This document shows, one piece after another, positions 13,125 through 19,781 of a stretch of DNA of 64,000 bases; positions within the stretch are counted from its first letter, which is position 1; every line of letters starts with the position of its first letter. A program made the position numbers and the translations under genes. Below the pieces are notes generated by a model. That model did no database searches, had not been told where the DNA came from, and saw nothing but the letters and a program-made list of their open reading frames with translations. The DNA lies in the NCBI RefSeq assembly GCF_000482785.1, contig NZ_AXWS01000008.1, positions 682,001-746,000 of the forward strand, written 5' to 3'. Origin of the DNA: Derxia gummosa DSM 723. Its GTDB lineage: Bacteria; Pseudomonadota; Gammaproteobacteria; Burkholderiales; Burkholderiaceae_E.

Positions 13125-13876
13125 TTCTTCCCCCCGGTGCGTTCGAGCAGGAAGCTCGCGATGTGCCTGCCCTTGAAGCGGAGACCGTCCTTGGCGAGCT
13201 TGCCGTTGATGTTCAGCAGGCAGCCGCCGTCGGCGGTGATGAACTCGTCGGCGCCGGTGCCGGCGAGCGCGGCCGACTTGTCGGCCACCATCGCGCCCGA
13301 GATGTCGGGGTGCTTGATGCTGAAGGTGCCGCCGAAGCCGCAGCACTCGCTCTCATGGTCATGCACGACGCGCCGCACATTGGTCAGACCATCGACGAGC
13401 GCCCAGCCGTTGATGTGCACGTTCATCTCGCGGCGCGCCGAGCACGAGGTATGCACCGCCACCTTCACCGGCCCGCCCTGGTCCTGCCATTGCACCTTGA
13501 GCACGTTGCGCAGGAAGTCGGTCAGCTCGACCACGCGGGCGGCGACCTGCTTGGCGCGCGCCTCGTCGGGCGTGCCCTCGAACAGCGTCGGCCAGTGGTG
13601 TTTCATCATCCCGCCGCAGGAACCGGACGGCACGACGATCGGCCAGGGCTGGTCGAACAGGCCGAGCTGCTGGCGCGCCACCACGCGCGCCTCGTCGGGC
13701 AGGCCGCTGGTGTAGGCCGGCTGGCCGCAGCAGCTCTGGCCCTGCGGGTAATGGACGCGCAAACCTTCGCGCTCCAGCAGCGTGATCGCGTCGAGGCCCG
13801 CCTCGGGCATGAACATGTCCAGCAGGCAGGTCGAGAACAGATAGACGTCGCGGGGTTTCGCGCCGGCGTCGGCCAT
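13121..13876 (-). CDS. lldE: L-lactate utilisation protein LldE/LutA
   Basis: A 251-residue protein built of two CCG cysteine-rich domains, the heterodisulfide-reductase-like subunit of the L-lactate oxidising complex. Visible cysteine motifs in order are CLLDMFMPEAG, GQSCCGQPAYTSG, PSGSCGGMMK, HTSCSARREM and SECCGFGGTFS, with GGCLLNINGKL near the end. It is first in the lactate operon. I chose ATG 13876 because AGGA sits eight bases upstream; a TTG eight codons earlier (13900) is the alternative. The 293-base region upstream, shared with the divergent regulator, carries three GntR-type operator candidates, so lactate-responsive repression by the LldR-like protein is likely. Confidence 0.94.
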   Translation of the reverse strand: MADAGAKPRDVYLFSTCLLDMFMPEAGLDAITLLEREGLRVHYPQGQSCCGQPAYTSGLPDEARVVARQQLGLFDQPWPIVVPSGSCGGMMKHHWPTLFEGTPDEARAKQVAARVVELTDFLRNVLKVQWQDQGGPVKVAVHTSCSARREMNVHINGWALVDGLTNVRRVVHDHESECCGFGGTFSIKHPDISGAMVADKSAALAGTGADEFITADGGCLLNINGKLAKDGLRFKGRHIASFLLERTGGKK

Positions 13877-13956
13877 GGGGTGTGTCCTGGTCTTCAGCAA
13901 GGTCAGGATCGTCGCGCCGGGTGGGCTGAAGGGCGATCGGGGCTTGCTTGGTTAAT

Positions 13957-13967
13957 TGGTCAGTCCA
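13957..13967. promoter_or_regulatory. Candidate LldR operator 1
   Basis: TGGTCAGTCCA, inside the longer dyad ATTGG-TCAGT-CCAAT (13955-13969). It fits the FadR-subfamily GntR consensus TGGTNNNACCA with one change and closely resembles known LldR sites. It lies about 80 bases upstream of lldE, in position to control that promoter. Confidence 0.65.
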
Positions 13968-14064
13968 ATAGAAAACTGACTGGGCACGAATTTAGGCAAG
14001 CGTGATCGGTGGGTCAACGGCAAATTTCTTGGGGTTAACCCGTGTTTGTGCCGAACTGTGAAAA

Positions 14065-14075
14065 TGGTCCGACCG
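14065..14075. promoter_or_regulatory. Candidate LldR operator 2
   Basis: TGGTCCGACCG differs from TGGTNNNACCA at one position. It lies between the two flanking candidate sites, 108 bases from operator 1 and 54 from operator 3 by start positions, so it could take part in looping or cooperative binding. Confidence 0.45.
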
Positions 14076-14118
14076 GTTGAATGCAGTCACTGCCAGGCCC
14101 GACACGCATCCGTTATCG

Positions 14119-14129
14119 TGGTATGACCA
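14119..14129. promoter_or_regulatory. Candidate LldR operator 3
   Basis: TGGTATGACCA is a perfect match to the FadR/GntR consensus TGGTNNNACCA, 40 bases upstream of the regulator start. It would allow autoregulation. A two-operator layout flanking the promoter is known for Escherichia coli LldR. Confidence 0.65.
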
Positions 14130-14169
14130 ATCGCGACAACGACAACAAGCCATCAAGAAAGTCCGCGCC

Positions 14170-14934
14170 ATGTCCGACACCGCCCCGCCGCTGCGCCGGC
14201 TGAATGTCACCAAGCTGTCCGACCAGATCGTCGTGCAGCTCGAAACGATGATCGTCGAGGGTTCGTTCAAGCCGGGCGACCGGCTGCCGCCCGAACGCCA
14301 GCAGGCCGAGCAGCTCGGCGTGTCCCGGCCGTCGCTGCGCGAGGCGATCCAGAAGCTCGCGGCGCGCGGCCTGCTGCAAAGCCGCCAGGGCGGCGGCACC
14401 TTCGTGACCGACCAGCTCGACAGCGGCTTTGCCGACCCGTGGCAGGAAATGATCGGCAAGCATCCCGAGCTGCACCGCGACGTGCTGGAGTTCCGCCGCA
14501 TGCTCGAAGGCACGGTGGCCGAACTGGCCGCGACGCGCGCGACCGATGCCGACCTCGAGCGCATCGGCCGCATCTTTGGCCAGATCGAGGCCTCGTACTC
14601 GAACGTGGAGGTGTCGTCGAAGTTCGACGTGCAGCTTCACCAGGCGATTGCCGACGCGGCGCACAACGCGCTGTTCACCCATCTCACGTCGAGCCTGCTG
14701 AGCATGTTGCAGGCCCATGTGCACGACAACGTCGCCAACCTGTTCGCGGTCGGGCCGGTGGCCGAGCAGCTGCTCGGCCAGCACCGGGCGATCTGGGAAG
14801 GCATCCGGGCGCGCGACCCGAAGGCGGCACGCAAGGCGGCCGAGTCGCATATCGATTTCGTGGACGAGACGCTGAGCAGCCTGCGCGAGGAGGAGGTGCG
14901 CCGGCAGCGGGCCTTGCGACGCACGGGCGGCTGA
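14170..14934 (+). CDS. lldR: FadR-family GntR regulator, LldR-like
   Basis: A 254-residue transcription factor. N-terminal winged helix of GntR type (LSDQIVVQLETMIVEG, GDRLPPERQQAEQLGVSRPS, LREAIQKLAARGLLQSRQGG) over residues 12-80, then an FCD effector domain with the metal/ligand His and Asp positions seen in RRMLEG, FDVQLHQAIADAAHN, QHRAIWEGI and AAESHIDF. Divergently placed next to lldEGF, so it is most likely the lactate-responsive repressor or dual regulator of that operon. ATG 14170 was chosen because the wing-helix begins shortly after; upstream codons in the frame overlap the third operator candidate. The C-terminus is Arg-rich. The gene symbol is an inference from family and context. 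Confidence 0.88.
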   Translation: MSDTAPPLRRLNVTKLSDQIVVQLETMIVEGSFKPGDRLPPERQQAEQLGVSRPSLREAIQKLAARGLLQSRQGGGTFVTDQLDSGFADPWQEMIGKHPELHRDVLEFRRMLEGTVAELAATRATDADLERIGRIFGQIEASYSNVEVSSKFDVQLHQAIADAAHNALFTHLTSSLLSMLQAHVHDNVANLFAVGPVAEQLLGQHRAIWEGIRARDPKAARKAAESHIDFVDETLSSLREEEVRRQRALRRTGG

Positions 14935-15094
14935 CCGTTCGGGCCTCGGTAACCGTGAAGATCGTGACCTGCCGGCCACCGTCCGTTCCTGGCGACTAGA
15001 GTTCGCGGCTCGTCGGCGGCTTTCACGGCCGCCGGGTACGGAGTACGCCGTCAATGAGACGGCGGCACCGGAGTCAACCTGAAAGGACAAAGCG

Positions 15095-15364
15095 ATGGCT
15101 CATCCCACCCCTGTCAACGACCAGATCATCGATGCGGTGACCCGGAGCAACGTCAAGGTCGCGGACGACGCGCCCGCCATCGCGACGGGCGAGATCTACC
15201 CGTCCCTCCAGCGGCCGCCGGCCGCCGATGGCAAGGGGCGCGATGGCAAGGCTTGTTTCCTGGCGGGCGGGCAAGCCGCGGTTGACGGCTCACCCGGTCC
15301 GGTCGACTCCATCGAGGACGCGATGCGCCTGATGCAATCGCTGAAGAACGGCCGCCAGGGCTGA
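15095..15364 (+). CDS. RebB-like R-body family protein
   Basis: An 89-residue protein whose first 40 residues (VNDQIIDAVTRSNVKV, then APAIATGEIY) match the RebB family signature, in which VNDQITDAVTQSNVKVLG and APAMAMGSLYQ are typical. RebB-family proteins polymerise into R-bodies, extendable protein ribbons first known from Caedibacter. A good Shine-Dalgarno (AAAGGA) precedes the ATG. The C-terminal half (residues 41-89) is Gly/Ala-rich with an acidic amphipathic tail and is not the usual short RebB tail, so this member may be diverged. No other reb gene is visible in the window. Family membership is fairly secure; ability to form R-bodies is not. Confidence 0.75.
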   Translation: MAHPTPVNDQIIDAVTRSNVKVADDAPAIATGEIYPSLQRPPAADGKGRDGKACFLAGGQAAVDGSPGPVDSIEDAMRLMQSLKNGRQG

Positions 15365-15382
15365 CGGGGCGGCGGGCGGTAC

Positions 15383-15598
15383 TCACCGCCCCGTCTTGCG
15401 CCGCCGCGCCTTGGCGGGCGGCTTGAGCATTCCCCCGGTCCAGAAATCGACGATCTGCTTCGTCATCTGCGCCTTGGCGGTCCCGGTCTGGCGCCGCACG
15501 GCGTTGGCCACATGACCGCGCGCGCTGCCTAGCATGCTGTTCGCGGCGCTGAGCCAGAGGCTCATGAACGGATTCTTGGGCGTGCGGCGACGGGTCAT
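15383..15598 (-). CDS. Small basic conserved-looking hypothetical protein
   Basis: A 71-residue protein, strongly basic at both ends, with a central amphipathic block (NPFMSLWLSAANSMLGSARG and QMTKQIVDFWTGG). ATG 15598 is preceded by GAGGAG at ideal distance, which supports expression, and the frame start at 15694 is too early. I recall similar short Burkholderiales proteins of unknown function with a KNPF-MS-WLSAAN start, but I cannot assign a role. The gene ends 18 bases from the stop of the convergent RebB-like gene. Confidence 0.55.
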   Translation of the reverse strand: MTRRRTPKNPFMSLWLSAANSMLGSARGHVANAVRRQTGTAKAQMTKQIVDFWTGGMLKPPAKARRRKTGR

Positions 15599-15805
15599 GG
15601 TCTGGCTCCTCGGGATGGCGGTGCGCGCGGCTGGCCGGCGCACGTGAATGGTCGAGCGCCCAGCCTGACGCCCGCCGGGCCGGTATGCCGCCACCGACGC
15701 CGACCGTTACGCCGGTCGCGTATCCATCGGTTTCGCTCGGGCATGGCCCGTAGAATCCCGCCCCTTCCTTCACCTCGGAGCGCGGCCGGCGACGCCGCGC
15801 CGGCC

Positions 15806-16450
15806 ATGGAATTCAACTCCCCCGCCCAGTGGGTCGGCTACGCGGCGCTGGCCGTGGGCATCTTCGCCTTCATGCAGCGCGACGACGACCGGCTGCGCTT
15901 CTTCTCTGCGACGATGTGCCTGCTGTATTCGCTGCATTTCGCGCTGCTCGGCAATCCCGTCGCCTCGGTCGGCACCTTCATCTCGGCGGTGCGCTCGCTG
16001 GTGGCGATCTGGTGGCGCAACCGCTGGCTGGCGGCGCTGTTCGTTGCGCTCAACGTGGCGCTCGGCGGCTGGCTGGCGACGGAATGGCGGCATGTGATCC
16101 CGATCGTCGGCTCGGTGGCTGGCACGCTGGCGCTCTTCCTGCTGCAGGGTCTGAGGATGCGCCTGCTGCTGCTGACCGGCACGGTCTGCTGGCTGACCAA
16201 CAACGTCCTGAGCGGTTCGATCGGCGGCACGCTGCTGGAGGGAACCATCTTCATCACCAACTCGACCACGATCCTGCGTCTGTGGTGGCGCGAGCGCGAT
16301 GAGCGCCGGCTGGCGGCACAGCGCGGCGCGACGGCCCTGCCGGCCTCGGGCCGGAGGCACGACGGCGCATCGACGCCATCCGTGCCCGCAGCATCGGCAT
16401 CGGCGGCGGTGGCCGGCGCCACGCCCGGTCGTGAAGGGAGCGCGCAATGA
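15806..16450 (+). CDS. YgjV-family inner membrane protein
   Basis: A 214-residue polytopic membrane protein. It begins with WVGYAALAVGIFAFMQRDD, then hydrophobic segments at about residues 40-60, 68-88, 95-115 and 120-160, with CLLYSLHFALLG and VCWLTNNVLSGSIGGTLLE, which are the hallmarks of the YgjV (Bacterial inner membrane protein, PF10688) family of unknown function. The last 45 residues are a polar Ala-rich tail. The start is uncertain: ATG 15806 lies just before the first helix but has no clear ribosome site, and ATG 15743 is an alternative. Its TGA overlaps the next ATG (ATGA at 16447-16450), so it is coupled to the SUI1 gene. Confidence 0.72.
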   Translation: MEFNSPAQWVGYAALAVGIFAFMQRDDDRLRFFSATMCLLYSLHFALLGNPVASVGTFISAVRSLVAIWWRNRWLAALFVALNVALGGWLATEWRHVIPIVGSVAGTLALFLLQGLRMRLLLLTGTVCWLTNNVLSGSIGGTLLEGTIFITNSTTILRLWWRERDERRLAAQRGATALPASGRRHDGASTPSVPAASASAAVAGATPGREGSAQ

Positions 16451-16797
16451 AATCGTCCGGCGGCCTCGTCTATTCCACCGAAAGCGGGCGCATGTGCCCG
16501 GCCTGCCGTCAGCCGGTCGCGGCCTGCGTCTGCAAGGCGAAGCCCGCGCCGCGCGCCGACGGCCCGGTGCGCGTGATGCGCGAAACCAAGGGGCGAGGCG
16601 GCAAGACCGTGACCATCGTGCGCGGCCTGCCGCTCGACGAGGCGGCGCTCGCCGCCCTCGGCAAGAAGCTGCGCACCGCCTGCGGCAGCGGTGGCACCGT
16701 CAGGGACGGCGTACTCGAAATCCAGGGCGACCATGCCGACCGGCTGGTCGCCCTGCTCATGGCCGAGGGCCACGCGGCCAAACGCGCGGGCGGCTGA
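16447..16797 (+). CDS. yciH: SUI1/YciH-like translation factor
   Basis: A 116-residue homologue of eukaryotic eIF1, the bacterial YciH family thought to modulate initiation fidelity. The N-terminus has a short Cys cluster (MCPACRQPVAACVC). The SUI1 domain follows: VRVMRETKGRGGKTVTIVRG, LPLDEAALAALGKKLRTACG, GGTVRDGVLEIQGDHADRL, with the conserved Lys/Arg-rich loop and the CGSGGTV turn. It overlaps the YgjV-like gene by four bases. Length and domain match the family, and nothing appears missing. Confidence 0.92.
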   Translation: MKSSGGLVYSTESGRMCPACRQPVAACVCKAKPAPRADGPVRVMRETKGRGGKTVTIVRGLPLDEAALAALGKKLRTACGSGGTVRDGVLEIQGDHADRLVALLMAEGHAAKRAGG

Positions 16798-16872
16798 GGC
16801 GCCCCGGGCGCCGGCTTTCAGTGCGCCAGCGCCCGCCGCCGGACCGGTGCCGTGTCGCCCGGCGCGCGAGGC

Positions 16873-17994
16873 TCACTTCCCCGCCGGCAGCGGCGAGTAC
16901 TCCGCCGGCACCCAGGCGTAGTTCTTGTTCTCGCCGCGCACATGGCCGAGGCCGGGGAAGGGCAGATGCGCGCCGGCCACCCACCAGCCTTCGCGCGTCG
17001 CGGTGGCCATGAGCTTGCGGCGGCTGTCGATCGCGCGAGCGCGGTCGGCGTCCACCTCGAACGAGGCTTCGGGCGTGGCGAACTGCACCGCGTGGTAGTG
17101 CACCACGTCGCCCCACACCAGCAGCTTCGCGTCCTTGCCGCCGTCGAAGAGATAGGAACTGTGGCCCGGCGTGTGGCCCGGCGAGGCGACGAGGCTCACG
17201 CCCGCCGGCAGCGCGTCGCCGGCGCCGAAGAGCTTGAGCTTGCCCGCCGTCTGCCACGGCTCGATCACCTTGCGCGCGAGGCCGAAGATGCCCTTGAAGG
17301 CTTCGGGCGCGTGCTTCTCGGCCTCGGGGTCGCGCACGAAGGCGTCGTCGGCGCGCGGCAGCCAGAGCGTGGCATTGGGGAAGGCGATCGCGCCCTTGTC
17401 GTCGAGCACGCCGCAGAGGTGGTCGGGATGGGCGTGGGTGACGAGGATGTCGTCCACCTGCTCGGGCTTGAAGCCGGCGAGCCTCAGGTTCTCGACCACA
17501 TGGCCGAGCGCGTCGCCGAAGCACTTGGCGGTGCCGGCGTCCACCAGCGTGAGGCGGCCGTCGTGCTCGACGAGATAGGCGTTGACGGCGGTCTGCATGC
17601 CGGCGGGCGTCTCGGGCACGTAGCGCTGGAACAGTTGCGCGTCGATCTGCTTCGGCGTCATGCCGACGATGAGGTTGCGGCCGAGCGGCACCACGCCGTC
17701 GAACAGCGCGGTCACGCGCAAGCTGCCGATGACCTGGCGGTAGTAGCCGGGTGCCTGGGCGAGGCTCGCCGCGTCGGCGGGCGGCGCGGCATGCGCGGGG
17801 CCGGCGAACAGGCACGTGCCGGCAAGCGCGACGGCGGTGAGCGCGGCGGCGCCGGCGAGACGGGTGGCAAGCGCGAGACGGCCGGCAAGCGGGAGCTGGG
17901 CGGTCGGTGCGAGACGGTCGGCGCGGGCGCACGGCAGGCTGGCTTGCAAGCGCTTGCCGAGCGGATCGGCGGAAGGGTGGTTGGCGTGGGGCAT
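16873..17994 (-). CDS. Exported metallo-beta-lactamase-fold hydrolase
   Basis: A 373-residue MBL-fold protein. The N-terminus has an unusually long basic n-region followed by a hydrophobic segment and an AHA-A cleavage-like site near residue 69, which suggests periplasmic export. The zinc motif THAHPDH is complete (His187, His189, Asp191, His192), with SPGHTPGHSSYLF near 270 for the next His ligand, WGDVVHYH near 295 for the bridging Asp, and a final AGAHLPFPGLGH His. The class is that of quinolone-signal or lactone hydrolases and AidC-like enzymes; the substrate cannot be told. An internal ATG nearer the hydrophobic segment is not present, so 17994 was kept. Confidence 0.85.
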   Translation of the reverse strand: MPHANHPSADPLGKRLQASLPCARADRLAPTAQLPLAGRLALATRLAGAAALTAVALAGTCLFAGPAHAAPPADAASLAQAPGYYRQVIGSLRVTALFDGVVPLGRNLIVGMTPKQIDAQLFQRYVPETPAGMQTAVNAYLVEHDGRLTLVDAGTAKCFGDALGHVVENLRLAGFKPEQVDDILVTHAHPDHLCGVLDDKGAIAFPNATLWLPRADDAFVRDPEAEKHAPEAFKGIFGLARKVIEPWQTAGKLKLFGAGDALPAGVSLVASPGHTPGHSSYLFDGGKDAKLLVWGDVVHYHAVQFATPEASFEVDADRARAIDSRRKLMATATREGWWVAGAHLPFPGLGHVRGENKNYAWVPAEYSPLPAGK

Positions 17995-18151
17995 GGTCGA
18001 TCACCGGAAGAAGGCGGCAAGTTGCCGCGACCTCCGGATGGTCGGCGCGACCGCGTGCGCCTGTCGCTCAAATCCCTGCGTCAAACGCTCACGCGGGCGG
18101 TCGGGTGGCGCGCCTGCGACGTCGTGCGGCGATGTCGGGCAAATCGCCTGC

Positions 18152-19024
18152 TCAGGCGTTGCCGACTTCGTGTGGTTCCATGCCGTAGCGCTCGACGAAG
18201 CGCCTAACGAAGCTCGGCACCGAGCGATAGCCGACGCGCGCGGCGATGGTCTTGACCGGCCAGTCGGTCGTGTAGAGCAGGCCGATCGCCGCGCCGAGCC
18301 GCGCCTCGGCCAGGGTGTCGGCGAGCGAACTGGACTCGGCGGCGAGGCGGCGGCGCAGCGTCGCCCCGCTCATGCCCAGCTCGGCCTCGAAATCGGTCGA
18401 GCGCCAGTCGCGTGCCGGTTCGGCGGCGACCATCGCGCGGATGCGCGCCGTCACGCTCGGCGGCGGCGGCGCGAGCAGCCAGTCGTGGCCCAGCTCGCAT
18501 AGGCGGATCAGCAGCGCGGCCATCGCGCCGCGCGCCGCGCCGTCGCGGCGATGTTCGAGCGCGTCGCACCAGGCGTGCAGCTCGGGGCGCAGCAGGTCGG
18601 CGTCGAGGGTGACGAGCGGCAGCTCCGGCGGGCGCGCGGGCGGCCGGGGCCAGAGCAGGCGCGCCGCCTCGATCACCTCGGCGCAGACCGGCGCCATCAC
18701 CGTGCGGTAGCGGCCGCTGCCGGTGTCGGGCGTGTTGATCGCGTCGATGCGTCCGCCGTGCGGGAGCAGGAAGAGCGTGCCCGGCGTGATGGTCGTCTCG
18801 CTCGCGCCCAGCCGCAAATGCTTGCGGCCCTCGACCAGCACCGCGAAGGTCGGCCGCTCGATGACGATGGAGCGCACGCCGTGTTCATGGCGCGCGCGGA
18901 TGCACAGCGGCATGTGCTCGCCGCCAGCCTCGGCCAGCGCGGCGAGGCGTGCGAGCAGGGGCGCGAGGGGCACAGGCGCGCCGCCGGCAGCGGCGCGGAC
19001 AGGCAGGGAGAGAGAAAGCGTCAT
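18152..19024 (-). CDS. AraC-family transcriptional regulator
   Basis: A 290-residue regulator. The N-terminal half is an AraC_N-type cupin-like ligand domain (TFAVLVEGRKHLRLG, TLFLLPHGGRIDAI, VMAPVCAEVIEAARLLWP), and the C-terminal 100 residues carry two helix-turn-helix motifs (FEAELGMSGATLRRRLAAES, then PVKTIAARVGYRSVPSFVRR). The second HTH and the RFVERYG end are typical. It lies 157 bases beyond the hydrolase start on the same strand, so the hydrolase may be downstream in the same transcript or under its control. The effector is unknown. Confidence 0.87.
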   Translation of the reverse strand: MTLSLSLPVRAAAGGAPVPLAPLLARLAALAEAGGEHMPLCIRARHEHGVRSIVIERPTFAVLVEGRKHLRLGASETTITPGTLFLLPHGGRIDAINTPDTGSGRYRTVMAPVCAEVIEAARLLWPRPPARPPELPLVTLDADLLRPELHAWCDALEHRRDGAARGAMAALLIRLCELGHDWLLAPPPPSVTARIRAMVAAEPARDWRSTDFEAELGMSGATLRRRLAAESSSLADTLAEARLGAAIGLLYTTDWPVKTIAARVGYRSVPSFVRRFVERYGMEPHEVGNA

Positions 19025-19111
19025 GACGGAACGGCAGGGCCTGGCTGAGCGACGGCCCGCATGGTCGCACCGCCGTGCGTCACCCGGGGCCGCCGTGTTG
19101 CGGCCCCGCCG

Positions 19112-19513
19112 TCAGCACTTGCGGGCGGCGCGCAGCAGGTCGTTGCAGTTGGGGGCGCTGGCCGGTTCAGGTGCCTTGGACGACCTGGAAAAGTTGGTGC
19201 AGGTCGCATCCGCGGATCCAGCGCCGCCGAAGGACAGCACGTTCATCACCGACGACGCTTCGAGCACGCTGCACTTGTAGCGGGTGCCGTTGCGGGTGAC
19301 GACCGTGTAGATGCCCTGGCTGAAGCCGACCGGCGCCGAATCGCCATCGACCCGCTCGGTGATCTTGAAGCTGCCGACGTCTTCGCCGATCGCCATCGAG
19401 ATCTTCTTCTCGGCCTTGCTGTAATCCTTGGCGTCACTCGCGTTCTGTCCGGTACTCGCGCATCCGAAAAGTGAAATCGTGAACATTGCGACCATCAGGG
19501 CTCTTGCATTCAT
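19112..19513 (-). CDS. Small putative lipoprotein
   Basis: A 133-residue protein with a type II signal peptide: hydrophobic segment then ISLFGC lipobox with Cys18 as the lipidation site. The mature part has polar sequence with YSKAEKKISMAIGEDVGSFK and a domain near ERVDGDSAPVGFSQGIYTVV, followed by Cys-containing RYKCSVLE, DATCTNFS and a C-terminal PNCNDLLRAARKC, so four mature cysteines may form disulfides. ATG 19513 was chosen because AAGGA lies at good distance and the signal peptide starts there; the frame is open further upstream to 19999. No family recognised. Likely sits in the outer membrane. Confidence 0.7.
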   Translation of the reverse strand: MNARALMVAMFTISLFGCASTGQNASDAKDYSKAEKKISMAIGEDVGSFKITERVDGDSAPVGFSQGIYTVVTRNGTRYKCSVLEASSVMNVLSFGGAGSADATCTNFSRSSKAPEPASAPNCNDLLRAARKC

Positions 19514-19781
19514 CGGTTTTCCTTGAGTGGCGAAAGGTGGATGAATGATCGGGTGACAGCGAGGGCAGGGAGCACACGTCGGCTGATGTCGTCCGAGGCT
19601 CTGCGGTCCGGCGCGAGCGTGCCGGGCGCTTTCCCGACCGACAGGGCGACGGGTATCGCGGCGTCGGATCGGGGGTGGCGCATCGCGCCGGCTGACCGGC
19701 GGCCAGCGGGTTCCCCGGGCCGGCCGGCCGCGCCCGATAAAATGGCGGATTGTTTCCATCAGAGGCCTCGCCTCGCCCGCC

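Noticed and set aside
14032-14041. GGGTTAACCC palindrome in the lactate control region
   Set aside because: It does not fit the GntR operator pattern and is only ten bases long; left unassigned.
15014-15034. GC-rich stem-loop (CGGCGGC/GCCGCCG) after the LldR-like gene
   Set aside because: No T-run follows, and the background GC is high, so no terminator call.
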